From Geosiphon pyriformis (taxonomy: Eukaryota > Glomeromycota > Glomeromycetes > Archaeosporales > Geosiphonaceae), in NCBI GenBank assembly GCA_016748015.1, contig JAAOMT010000034.1, positions 520,277 to 584,276 on the forward strand: a stretch of DNA of 64,000 bases, read 5' to 3'. Positions within the stretch are counted from its first letter, which is position 1. Each line of letters starts with the position of its first letter. Of this stretch, positions 39,924-51,913 are shown piece by piece. The notes below the pieces were generated by a model. The model searched no databases. It was not told the origin of the DNA and was given only the letters and a program-made list of their open reading frames with translations. The position numbers and the translations under genes are program-made.

Positions 39924-41718
39924 TGAGAAAGAGGTTTGAAAAGCGCACCACTAGCCAAAATCGAACCATCAAACCTTGCTGTTAGACTTAGAACTAAAGC
40001 AGAAAGTTCTTCCAACATATTTTCCAATCTTTTTACCTTAAGAGAGGCAGAAGAAACCGAAATTGCAGCAGTATTATCACTAGTGGCCCCACCTAAGCCC
40101 TCTCCCATCACTATATTATCCACTTGATCCTGTGATGGGGGGGGTCACTGACAGCTGACATCCAGGGCTAGGCTGGGAAACTGCCAGCATGAATAAGTCT
40201 AACTTCTTAGTCAACTTACCAATTTGCTCCACGAGGCTAGCAATACTGCTTTCTAGAACTGCAAATCTTATTTCCAAATCACTCATAATAGAAAGGGTAG
40301 GCTTCATCTCCAAAGAGGAGCCAGCATTCACCAAAACATTACAAACAGAGGGAGGAGAGAAAGAAGACCCACCAACAATCTTGGCCCATAAAACTCCACC
40401 AAAGGAGACAGAATGAGCAACAGGTGCTGAACACTTGGCGTAAATGGCCACCAATCTGCCTTTATCTGCATCTGACAAAACTTGATGTGGCAAGCCACTA
40501 GAGGAAAATTTCTCACCTGAAACACAGTTCAGAGATGTATAACCCAGTTTCTTATACTTTGTACACATAGCAAAGCCAAGATAGAACCAACAAAGATGAG
40601 CACCTTTTAACACAGATATAATTTCCATGATGGCATCCAATGATTCAGCTGACTCGAAACAAACAATGGCACATCTGGCCTGGGCATATGTAACCGGATG
40701 GTAATCAATCACACAAGTTTTTCCACCCACAGAACCAATGAAGTCTCAGACGTCATGAGTATTTGTTTCCACTAGAAGAGTATAGAGCAGTGTCCTATAA
40801 TGATCTCTCATATCCCATGTCAATTTGTCTAAATCTGATCTGGCAACATACACCACATTTTTCCCAATTAGGATGGACCACCTAGCCGCCAAAAAATCTG
40901 CTTGATTCTACTCTTCAAATTCCACAATCACTTTCTGCCACAGCTCTACCAACTGCATCTTGATCGACTTAATCATGCCAAATTCAGATAGCACAGTGCG
41001 CACAGCCTCAGCTGATGTTTCCACTGGAATTTTCTTTAGCACCACAGCCCAATTTAAGCAACCAGTCAATTTTTTGAGATCAGTGTTCACCAAAATTTTC
41101 ACATTAGCAGCCAATTTAGTAGCTTTCATTAAACTAGATTCAGAAGTAAACATCACCCAAATAATCCCAGAAAATTTTGAGGGAGTAAAGGCCCTCCCAA
41201 AACTATTGATTTTTGAAAATAATTTCCTGACCACAGCCAGTTTGTCCTGAGCAGATTTTTCAGAAATATTGATCAGATTAATATCCAAAGTGAAAGACTT
41301 CCTAGCAGACACATTGACTAATTTTTTGAGAGGGGGGGAAAGCACCACAGGTTCATCCAGGAGAATGTCATTATCATCATTGTTGCCCAAAAAGTTGATT
41401 TTGCCCAAAGACTTGCCCAAAGCCTGCTTGGTAATCAATCTCGGACTTTTCGGCATTTGGTTACTGTCCATTCTTACAAGAACATCTCTCTCTCCATAAT
41501 TCACACTAGTTTCCTCAATCAAAAACTCTTCTTCCATATCTACACTGTCCGATTTGGTGGTATTACCAGCTTCAGACCCTCAAGAATCACCAACTGGTTG
41601 ATCAAGTAAAACCATTCCATGAACAACACTGTCTTTTAGAACACCCTCTTTTTTTTTTTCTAGAGACAACATCTTTGCTAATAGTATCTTTACTAAAGCC
41701 TTTAACAGACTTCTTCAT
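39920..41718 (-). pseudogene. ORF1 of LINE copy 2: RNA-binding Gag-like protein
   Basis: Starts most plausibly at ATG 41718 (MKKSVKGFSKD); frame changes occur at the T/A homopolymer near 41645-41660 and at a G8 run near 40137-40144. The core is alignable to ORF1 of copy 1 (KSFTLDINLINISEKSA, FGRAFTPSKFSGII, KIPVETSAEAVRTVLSEFGMIKSIKMQLVELWQ, RCAIVCFESAES). The zinc knuckle near 40568-40524 reads C-T-K-Y-K-K-L-G-Y-T-S-L-N-C: the second Cys and the His are both Tyr, each explained by one C:G-to-T:A change. It ends SQ-TGA overlapping the ORF2 ATG. Confidence 0.83.
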
Positions 41719-41863
41719 CGCAGCCACACTAAAACTAACAACAGTTTTATAGTCGAGCAGAAATGGTTTTGATTTATCATACTGAATTGTAAAAACTTCT
41801 TTCAAAAAACTTTTGACTCTTTTTTAGGAATTTGGGATAAAGGAGAGAAAGAAGTTTTTTTTT

Positions 41864-42674
41864 AAAAATATGTTTTTATATACTTAATAAATATAAATAT
41901 TAATAAAAAAATTTTGTTAAAATACATAAATTATTAAAAAGTTTTAATTAGTATTTATATTTTGTTTTTAACAATTTTACAGATATTGTTATCTAATATA
42001 TTTAATGTTAATTTGTATATTATTTTTTGCAAATATATGATTTTAAAGAATTAAAATAATAAAACTGTTTTGGTTTTTGAAAATATAAAAAGTATAATTA
42101 ATTAGTTAATAGCTTTTATATTTTAATTAATTATATATTACAAAAATAAAATTTAATAATAAAAAAGAATAAATTAATAATATTGTATTATTTTTATATA
42201 ATAATTTATTAATTAAATTAAAAAATATGATTTATATTTTTAAAATTATTAAAATTTTTGTAATTGATTTTGATATATATAAGTTTTTTTTTTAAGTTTA
42301 AATAAAAATATAATAGTTTATATAATTATATAATATTGTTTTAATTGGTTTGAATAACTAGTTATATATAGAAAATATGTGAGTTATATTTAGTTATAAA
42401 TACTTAATTTGTTTATATATACTAAATAGCAATTGAGCTTTACTTATTAAATAAATAAATAAAAATATCAAAAATATAATAAGTATTTTTGGTAAATTTT
42501 TAATAATAAATTAAAATTTATTAATTAATAATAATATAATATTATGTATTTTAAGTTATATGTATTTTTTTTTATTAAAAGTTTTATAAATACAGCTTAA
42601 CTATTACCTAAAATTATATAATTATACAAGATTCTATATTAAATATGGTTTATGTTTTTTCTATATATAACTAT
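41864..42674. other. A/T-rich spacer with dispersed repeat copy 2
   Basis: Almost pure A/T. The part 42300-42480 aligns with 21840-21990 (same orientation; gactagttatat, acttaattt, attttattaaata blocks). No genes were seen. Confidence 0.5.
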
Positions 42675-42977
42675 TATTACTTATAAAAATTAAGAATTAT
42701 AATAATAGATAAAATAGTCAATCAAAAATAAGCATAATAAAAGAAAAAATTCCAGAATTTTTCTTAAAAAATTGCAAAATTTTAAGAAATCTTATATAAT
42801 ACAAATTTTATATATAGAAAAAGTATTAAAACATAAAAGTAGAAATTTGACTTAGATAAAATAGTAGTTAGCAATAACTACTTACCTTATTTCTTCTTTT
42901 AAAAAATAATTTTTTATAACTTAAAATAGAATTACATTAATATTAATAAAATATTTAATTATTATTAAACTTATGCT

Positions 42978-43729
42978 ATTATTACAGATTAAAGTAACAA
43001 GCTAACAGATAGCAAAAGAAAACAGAATTGTAAGATGATAAAAAAAATCAAAGAGAGTTCAATTTCAAAGAATGAATTGAATAAGTATGGATTTAATGTG
43101 TGAAATCAGTTTTATAAAATATCTCAGTTGCTATACTTTTCAAGGATAACCAGAGAATCTGAAGGTAGAGAAATAATTTATACTGTCAATAAATGATCAT
43201 GTCTAATATAATTCTATGTATTATATTGGCACTCTTAGAATTCAATATCAGGTATCAGATGTGCTCTTCAGTCATGTTTTATTTAATAATCTTCAAATAC
43301 TACAATTACACATTTTAGGAAAAAGGTAAAAAATAACCAACAAGTAGTTTTTTATTCTAAGATGTTCAGATACTTAAAAATAGAGAAAGAGAATTTAGCA
43401 ATAAAAAAATGATTAAGATGAAAGTTGTTATTTTATTTTTATTTTATTTTTGATTCTTACATGTTTTTCTACAGTTAAGAGATTTATTGCTTATATAGCT
43501 ATCAAAAGTAGTTAATGATTAGATTAATAACTAAGTCAATAATCAAGTCAATAATCAGGTCAATGATCAAGTCATTGATTAGGTCAATAATTAAGTTAAT
43601 GATCAAGTTAATGGTCAGATTATTGATCAGGTTAATAATTATTTTCTAAAAATAGAATGGCTAATTTATATGACATCAATGGCTAATATATGTGATAATT
43701 AATAAGAAGTATAAGTTTCAACCATAACA
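42978..43729 (-). repeat. Solo LTR, third family, antisense, inserted in LTR of copy B
   Basis: The minus strand begins TGTTATGGTTGAAAC (43729) and is collinear with the plus-strand copy at 60678-61372, including agcaaaagaaaacag and the 12-bp minisatellite. It interrupts the copy B LTR, whose two parts match the uninterrupted LTR of copy C (59662-60501). The left boundary is decayed and approximate. Confidence 0.75.
43509..43640. repeat. 12-bp minisatellite inside solo LTR
   Basis: About eleven head-to-tail units of 12 bp close to aagtcaataatc (variants aggtcaatgatc, aagttaatgatc). The inverted equivalent lies at about 60766-60876 in the second solo LTR. Confidence 0.85.
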
Positions 43730-46233
43730 CTATCATTGCTTAATTAAGATTATTAATTACTGTTATTACTATTAATATTCCATGTTAATAAAATTCAATA
43801 CTTAATTACACTAAACCAATAGCTTTTAATTATAACTATTAACAAGATACTAATTTCTTATTTTCTTTTATTTTCTTTTGTTTCATTTTTTTGTTGTTTA
43901 CTAATTAATTAAAGAGATTAAGTACTAAATAATTGATGTCAAAAATAGCCTAATAAAAAACCCAAAAATAAAAATAAAAATTTAAAGATAGTTTACCAGA
44001 AAAACATGACTGCCAGAATAAACTGGTCATTATGTTAAAAAAAATTCACAAAAGAAACTATTAATTAAATTTCTATTTATTATATAAAAGACTTAACCAA
44101 AATCTTTAGACTTTAAAATCTTTAAAAATTATCAATATTACCAGTTATTGAGTACCAAGTTATGGGTTTGTTATTTGTTTTAACACTTCAAATAATCACT
44201 TGTAAAATTTGGTACTTTCTGTAAGATATAATTTAACAGAAAACCAACTAATATCAACTATCTAAAAAAGTAGCAAACCAAAAAATCATAGAAAAAAATC
44301 ATTTAGAATTCACAAAATTCTTATTTTAACATTACCAAACTTATCTTAAACTAATAAGTAATTATTAATTAGCAGAATTAGTTTTCAACTTCTATGTTAA
44401 CAAAAAAATTAAATCCTATTTGGAAAACCAAAAAGATCTAAAAGTTACTCTTCAAAATTTCTACAATAAATTATTATAAAGCACTATCTTTTTATTAAAC
44501 TATCTGTTTACATTACTAATTACAAAAATAAACAGAGAAATTAAAAAGTACACCCAACAAAAATTTTTTATTACTTTTGCAGATAAAAAAAAATTACAAA
44601 CTCTAGCAGAAACATTAAGAAAAATACAACTGTCTACTTGGAAAAAACCAAGAGTTAATTTACTTATTATATTATTATATATCAGGAAGTACTATACACA
44701 TATCATCCAGATTCACATTAATATCAATAGTAAAAACACTATTAGTCTAAGTATTATTCCAAAATAATCAAGAAAAAACCAAATTATTAGAAACTTATAA
44801 CAATTCTTTAAAGGATTTAAATCATAACCAACAACACTATCAAAATTTCAATTACTGCCACCTCAACCAAATTTTGGATCTACTAGTTATTGAAAAGACA
44901 CTGATTCAGAAAAAAGAAAGATAACAATCAAAAAAATAAAAACTTCAATTGTTTAAATTTTATAAAACTTAAACAATTCAAATCCTATTTCTATTTTTTA
45001 ACAAAACTTATCTCCAGTTATTGTAATCAATCTACTAGTTGCATTAATTGCCATACAACAACAACAATCTTAAAAACAACTTGTATCAATGGCATATGTA
45101 TTTATTATTAAACTTGAAAAATTTACTGGTAAAAAAGGCAATGCTCAAACATGATTAAACAATATGAAAAAAGCCATTACAGTCAATAGATAAGATAATA
45201 TTAGAGCATTTCAAGTTATTTTATACTTTTTTCAAGACACAACTAATTTATAGTATCAGAATCTTGTAAACAAACCTCAAAATTTTAACTGTATTTCTAC
45301 AGTATTTTAGTAATAATAACAGTATTAATTATCTGTTAACTAGCTTTACTACTATTAAACAAGGCAATACTAAAGCAGTCACTATTTATTTGGGATGCTT
45401 TTACAGAAATTTGTACCAAATCTAGGCAATTCAAGCTGACTACTTTATAATAGCACAGATTTTGAACCAGTTTATTTGCAGATTATATAGCAGCTTGTTA
45501 CAATAAGTATGTTTAATGTACTTAAATACTCTTTAGAATACAATTACTTATCCAGAAATTTTGAATTAGCTAAACTTAAAACCAATTACATCCAAGCCAT
45601 AAATTTAGTAATGAACAAATTATCTGGATTAGATTCTAAGCTAAAATAATTTAGTGACTCTATTAACCAGAAAATTAAAAGATACTTAACTAATAATCAA
45701 GCTATTTATCAGCCTCCACAATGTTATAACAATTCAAGAAACTCCAATCACTTCCAAAATTATTTATGTTCAATACTATTGTTATTATCAGATTAATTGT
45801 GCCAACAAAAAATATGTAATTGTTATTATTATGGTAAACAAAGTCATTTAAAAACAGATTACCACTTCAAATTTAATAACCAATAATCGAGAAATCAATA
45901 TCAAAAGTCTGATTACAGGTTTTAAACCCAGAATTATGTCAAAAATTTGTTATTAAAATTATATTTATATTAGACATATTATTTCTAAATGATCTAACAA
46001 CTTATATATATATTTCCAGTTTATTAAACTCCAGAATTGGTAATTTATTAACCACAATCACAAGTAATTTATTAATCCCAACTCATTCAAACGCTGCCAC
46101 AAAATTTAACTCAAATGTCAACTGGAAACCAAAAGCCAAAAATCACACACAACAAAACTGGAGATTAACAATAGTTATATACCAACTGATTTTCAATTTT
46201 TTAAACCAGCTATTAGAATCATGCCAATGAAGT

Positions 46234-46746
46234 TTGAGAAGTGGGTACACTCAAAACCTAAATTCTCAGAACTATTTAAGCTTCTTAGTTATTCCAAAAA
46301 ACAACTTATTCAACAACTTAGAGATCAATTTAATATTACTTACCAATAATATTCTATTAGCAATAGTTACTGAAAACAAGTTACTTGTAATCATTTTTTC
46401 TTTCAAATTAAAAGAATTAACAATAACACTTTTATTTAGTAGAGCTGTTCTTAATACCAAACTAATTATTGTTATGTATACTAATATTAAAATTAATGAT
46501 TAATCTATTAAGCTAATTCTTAATAGTGGATTAGCAAGTAATATTATCATATTACAACTCATGAACCAATTAAGTTGTCAAGTTAATTATATTGTTAGTG
46601 CCAAAATTATTATAATCAATAGAATAACCAAGATTTTTATTAGTAAAATTAACAACTTTTCATTCAAAGTCAACAGTATTATAGCATTAATCAAAGTTTT
46701 AATCATAAAAACCACACAATACCAAGCTTTTATTGGTAACAACTAA
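46234..46746 (+). pseudogene. Protease remnant of Gypsy copy B
   Basis: Open stretches 46234-46503 and 46561-46746 correspond to the protease region of element A (SRAVLNTKLIIVMYTNIKIND; then MNQLSCQVNY). The catalytic D-S-G has become N-S-G (LILNSGLASNII), one G-to-A change that removes the catalytic Asp. Apparent longevity of the open frames is chance, given the low G+C. Confidence 0.75.
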
Positions 46747-47739
46747 CTATTTAAAACCAATACTGTATTCAACTAAAACACCCAGAAGCTACAGCTCAGT
46801 CAAAACAATCAGCAAATTTGAGTACCAATTATCTACAACCACTTTAAAACAAATACTACCACCCAATTACCACTAATTAAGTTTAAAAAAAAAAAAACTT
46901 ACCTGAAAAGCTTATTAAGTCTTATAAGCTAATAATAACTACAATAAACTATCACCAATATTCTTTTAAAATAACAAAAAAAAAAAGAAAAAAACAAACC
47001 TTAAATTACTACTTCTATAAAAAAAACCAATAATATTTGGTATGTTCTATATTTAATAAAATTAAGAAAGAAGCCATCTTATATTTCTTTCAAATACATT
47101 AATTGTAAAAAAAAGCTTTTTTCTATAAAAGCTTAAGTATTATTCAAAGAAAACTATTGAATACATACTTACTACTATTGTAAACTGTATTATAAAGAAT
47201 ATTTTAAGTATCTAAAATGACAAAAAAAGTAAAACAATAAACTATGTCTTATTTGTAAAAAAATTTTACTTAATGAAAGAATATAGAATGACATTTCTGA
47301 ACAAAAAAGAATATATAACATATTATGCCAATACATAATCCTTATAAGCAACTAAATGAGCTAAAAAATGTCTTTTAATACCATATAGAACAGAGTTTTC
47401 TTGTATTTAGACAGTTATTTACACAATAAAAACAAAATTTGATGAATAACAAATGCCAAAGTCAAAGACACTTTACTCAATAAAATACTTAGCATTAAAA
47501 CAACCCACCAAAATCTGTTAAAACTGTTCTCATTTTTAATCCAGATATATTTATTAAAATTCTAAATAATTCAAAACAATTTCACAAACACTATCAAAAT
47601 TTAGCACTTACTAGAAAAAAGCAAGAGCAGTATTTGAAACAATTAAATACTAGACTTTGTAAATATTGTCTAATTTTTAATAACTTCAAATATTGTGATA
47701 ATTATAACTGTATTTACAATTCATAATTAATTTGGAAAG

Positions 47740-48600
47740 ATCTATTGAGATTTTTTGACAATTATTTTCCAATTTATACAACTGTTTGTTTTCTTTATAT
47801 TATTATTCATCATAATTTTTTCACAAATTGCCAATTTTTTTGTTTTATTCAAATTTAATTCTAACATAAAAGATGATTTGATAATTCCTGGAAATTTTGA
47901 AAAAATAAACACTTTTTCAAAACCATCAACATAATAAAAAATTTTTTTTACTGCAATTAATTTATTATTATTAGTTTTGCCAAATATAGTAGACAACTTA
48001 ATATTCAATACAAATAACTTTGTTAAATTAAAACTTTGTTTTTTTAAAACATGTAATCTGATCAATAGGAGTTGTTTGGAGCTATTAAACTTAAGTAACA
48101 GAATCATTAAGATATTTTTGTCATTATTTAAATCCATAAATAAAAGAGTTTTTGGTAGTTGACTTAACATATATGTTTAAGTACAAGTTTTCTATAGTGT
48201 AATATTATTTATATTATTATTGACCACTAAAGTATCTAAATCTACATAGCTAATTTTTTTGGTAATTATGTTTTTCATATTTTTTATGTCTAATAGATTG
48301 CTGATACTACTGGCTTTACTACCAACTTTGTTTTCTCAGAACACCACAGATTTGTTACCAAAAACACCAATATCTTCAAAACTTAAAAAGCCAGTAAACA
48401 AATTAATTACATCAATATCTATATCAAACTTTTTATAAAATATTCTGTAAAAATATACACTCTTTACATGCTTTTTTTTGGTGTTTAAGCAGGTTTTTAA
48501 ACCAGCCAAATTTAAATTAAAACCACCAACAGAAGAGCTTATTAGTTCTATTACAACAAAAAAAAATAAGTTGGAAGAAATAACTAAAGAGATACAAAAA
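47740..48600 (-). mobile_element. LINE ORF1 fragment, heavily decayed
   Basis: Minus-strand stretch 48170-47742 aligns with the N-terminal half of LINE ORF1: a KKQSFNLTKLFVLNIKL block, IAVKKIFYYVDGFEKV, FSKFPGIIKSSFMLEL and CINWKIIVKK match the corresponding blocks of the two full-length copies. It keeps the 5' portion and lacks the 3' end, unlike normal 5'-truncated LINEs, so its 3' part was lost by deletion or rearrangement at the junction with Gypsy copy B. Confidence 0.75.
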
Positions 48601-50534
48601 AAAACAAATTAATTTTTTGATAAATTTTTACTTTTGTTATAATCAAGAAATAGACAAGAGAAAAATTAATTTTATTATATTATTTTGGTAAATAAGCTCT
48701 TTTAATATTAAAAATAATGTAAATAAAATTAGATTTTTTTAAATTGGTTTATTTTTGATAGTTATTATTTAAATATGTTTATTAATAAAATTTGTAGGTT
48801 GAATTTTTTTTAGCTTAAAAGTATTTTAATATAAATTCAATAATTAATCATATAAAAAATACAAAATTTATGTTTATTATAATGTTTTTGTGTTTTATAT
48901 TATAGGTTATAAAAAAATTATACTTAAAATAGTCTATACTAAAATAATATTTGTTGTATATTTTTTATATTGTTATAAAAAATATATTGTAAATTGTTTT
49001 TATTAAATAAAATGAATATATAATCATATATTTATTAATTAATTTTAATTTTAAGTTATTATTATTAAATTGTTAAATTTTAACAATTATTTTTTAATTT
49101 AATTTATTAATTTTAATAGTTTAAAAGTTTTAACAGATTTAAAAAACTCAAATACAAGTTTTTTACAAATATTTTAATATTATAAAATATTATTATGTAT
49201 TTTAATTTTATTTTATTTTATTAATAACTTCTTTTTTATATTATGTTTATTATGTTTTTTTCTATTTAATATATTTTTTAATAGTTAGTTATTATAGTCT
49301 TAAATTCATATTTTATGTAAAATTGTTGTTTTATTGTCCATATAAATTCAATAATTTAACTTTTTAGATATATACTTTAATGCCAATTTTATTGCTTTTA
49401 ATTTAATTAATATTGAAGACATTATATAATATACTTTGGAAAATTTATGTTAAAAAACCATGTTATAATACTTTTGAATATATTGTTATTTTTTAAATTT
49501 TTTACTAAGCTATTTATGTAAATTAATATTATTATTAACTTTAATTAATTAATGCTTTTTTGGCTTTTTTAAAGATTCACTTTTTTTTATTTTTTGTAGA
49601 TTTTAGTTTTTAATTATCGTGTTTATTTAAAATTAATTTTTATACATTTTTTTGTATTTTTATCAATTTAAAACAACATTTTTAAGATTTATTTTCTTAT
49701 AACTTTTAATATTGCTTTATTTTATTAGTCTGCTCTTTTTGTTTATAAATTGGTTAATAAATATAAATTTTAACTTTTTAAATACTTAAAGTTTTTTTGT
49801 ATGCCTTTATTTTAATTGTATTATATATTATTTACTCATTTACAAAACCGTTTATAGGATTTATATTAAGCATATAATATTGCTTTAAAGAGTTTAATTA
49901 CTTAAATTTATATTAAAATTAAAGATGTGTAAAAAACATGAGTGTTAATAGTAACTGCTAAGAATTAAATAAAGTGAAGAAAAATTGAGAAAATGAAAGT
50001 GTTATTAACGGTTTTTTAAAACTTTTTCACAACACAAGAAAACAAAAAAATAGATATTTTTTTCTTCATGTGATATAAACATTACAAGATTATATCTGAA
50101 ATTAATATCAAATATTAACTATTTAATATAATACAAAAATCAATAATATAAAGTATGGAATATAAATTTTTTTTGTTTAAATTTGTAATATTTTATTTAC
50201 TGTCAAAAAATTTCAACTTTTTCAACCTTAAAATACTGTTTTATATAGGTATAAGTATTTTGTTTTACTAATCAAAAAAGATTTGTTCTCGTAAAACAAA
50301 TAGAATTTCATGAGATAATAGCGAAAATAACAACAACAACAACAACAACAATAACAATAACAACTTTTATCATCTGGATGTTAATTATTATTTCTTTGAG
50401 GATAAACTTTTTAAATTGTTTCAAGATCCTTTCGAAGCTGAATGAAAAAAATGTATAAAAATAAAAGTTTTTGAATTATCAAACTCACAATCCCCACTTT
50501 TATTATTAAAATAAATTAATTCTTAAAAGCTGAT
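48601..50534. other. A/T-rich spacer and upstream region of the lipase-like gene
   Basis: Nearly pure A/T to about 50280 with no recognisable element. The last ~250 bp are less biased and contain an AAC microsatellite, then the probable 5' region of the lipase-like gene. Confidence 0.5.
50327..50363. repeat. AAC trinucleotide microsatellite
   Basis: About eight perfect caa/aac units followed by aataac variants, roughly 170 bp upstream of the lipase-like start codon. Confidence 0.9.
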
Positions 50535-51913
50535 ATGGAAGTCTTCTCTCACGCTATCTGCCCAATTCTTTCATGCTTAATCTTTTTTATTCTAAATTTT
50601 GGGTGGAATCAGAATTCAAATAGTTTAAACAGGAAATCATATCTTACAAACCATTTAAATATTTCAGATCAAATAAAATATTCGACCTTACTCAAAAAAT
50701 AAGCCGAAAATACATGCGCAGAGAATTTCTTTCCTTTATGTTTAAGAAAATTCCCATAGAATCATTAACATTTTATTTATTGGTGACAAAATATGCCCAA
50801 CAAGTTCATTGTATAAAAAACCAACCAATTATTCTTGCACCAGGAATTTATGGTAACCGATTTCATGAAAATCACATATTTTTTATCGGAAAAAAATGAT
50901 TTAATTAATATTTAAAAAATAGCTTTGATAAATAGTATCACCGAAAAAGATTATTTACCATTGGGCCCTAAAGAAAGTTCGGGCAAAGCAGTAATTGCAA
51001 GATTTGGAACGCCAGAGTTAACATATGATGAACTTGTTAGAATGGGTCCAGAACCAAAGCTGAGACAATTTTCTTATGTCAACAAGAATACTTATATATT
51101 GGAATTTAGCGTCTAAAGAGATTTATAACCGATTGAAGCAGTTCGTAGATAATATTTTATACGACCATCATGCTTTTATTTTTACTGGACATGGCGGGGG
51201 TGCAGGTAAGAGAACCAATAAAAAAGCCACATTTTCTATGAAATTTATTTAATTTATTTATTCATTCATTCATTCATTCATTCATTCATTCATTCTCTTA
51301 CATTCTCTTACATTCTCTTACATTCACTCACAGTATTAGCGACTTTGGTGGCAATTGTTTTTAAACGTCGTTGGCCCAAGCGAGAAATGTTCTTGGTTAC
51401 ATACTGGATCCCCACGCATAGGAACTAGTTACTTCAATAGCTGGATTTTATCAACAGTTGAATGTGTTCGCATAACAATTGGCAACGACCATGTTCCTCT
51501 GTTCTTTGGACCTAAATATTTGAAACATTTTCAATTAGAAATATGGATTCTTAGCAATAACGGTTGTGACTGCTTTGATCCTGAGGGCAAAGAAATACCA
51601 GATATTTATATTTGTTCAGATTTTTTAAATCTTTATGAAAATAAGGTTTTATAGAATTTTAGGTTAATTTCACCTTCTTAACTGACTTTATTCTTTTATA
51701 TGTTTCTAGGAATGTAATCTACAGTTCGAGAAACCAAAAGGCGAATTTCCAGAAAATGGGATGGATGTGCACTTGGGACCATATTTTGGTTATTTAATAT
51801 CTCCTAAAAGGATGCAGGAATTAAAATTGAAAATTAAAGGAAAATTTATGTTTCTTTTGATACATAATTCTTATTCAAATGATTTTATATTTCTATTTGA
51901 TTGTTTTTTTTAA
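50535..51913 (+). pseudogene. Secreted class-3 lipase-like gene, frameshifted, catalytic Ser absent
   Basis: Exons that keep frame: 50535-50602, 50668-50852, 50923-51045, 51110-51205, 51334-51645, 51710-51913 (about 328 codons). MEVFSHAICPILSCLIFFIL looks like a signal peptide. The nucleophile-elbow region reads FTGHGGGAVLATL where class 3 lipases have G-H-S-x-G-G-A, so the Ser is Gly. Downstream are VTYGSPRIG, the Asp block VRITIGNDHVPLFF and the His block DVHLGPYFGY, so only the Ser of the triad is missing. One extra T near 51405, between VTY and GSPRIG, throws the frame. A sequencing error is possible, but with the missing Ser a pseudogene or a non-catalytic family member is likely. Exon 1-2 and 3-4 boundaries rest on frame and weak splice sites. 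Confidence 0.8.
51258..51330. repeat. ATTC microsatellite and 10-bp tandem repeat in intron 4 of the lipase-like gene
   Basis: About nine attc units run directly into three copies of cattctctta and a variant cattcactca, which forms the end of the intron just before its CAG acceptor (51331-51333). Confidence 0.9.

Larger units (their letters stand above)
35091..41863 (-). mobile_element. Full-length non-LTR retrotransposon (LINE copy 2)
   Basis: About 6.77 kb on the minus strand, the same length and organisation as LINE copy 1, and head to tail with it. It ends in a poly(A) run (T17 at 35091-35107) and shares the 5' terminus (gaaagaagttttt on the plus strand at about 41848-41863). The many amino-acid differences from copy 1 show they are different subfamilies, not a recent duplication. 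Confidence 0.92.
42675..47735 (+). mobile_element. Ty3/Gypsy copy B, 5' half only, heavily decayed
   Basis: Same family as element A. The LTR (42675-44207) starts TATTAC and ends GTAAAA (for TGTTAC...GTAACA). The PBS, decayed to tggtactttctgtaaga, starts at 44210. Gag runs about 44215-46000, the zinc knuckle near 45815 (Cys/His partly lost), protease about 46234-46750 and the Cys-rich region about 47110-47725, where it stops abruptly against a LINE fragment. Comparison with element A shows the same text with C replaced by T and G by A throughout. The LTR is split by a solo LTR of another family. Confidence 0.85.

Noticed and set aside
43509-43640. CRISPR-like array
   Set aside because: Units are 12 bp, contiguous without spacers, and lie in a eukaryotic LTR: a minisatellite.
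51402-51408. Programmed frameshift in the lipase-like gene
   Set aside because: No slippery heptamer or downstream structure is apparent, and class 3 lipases are not known to need one.
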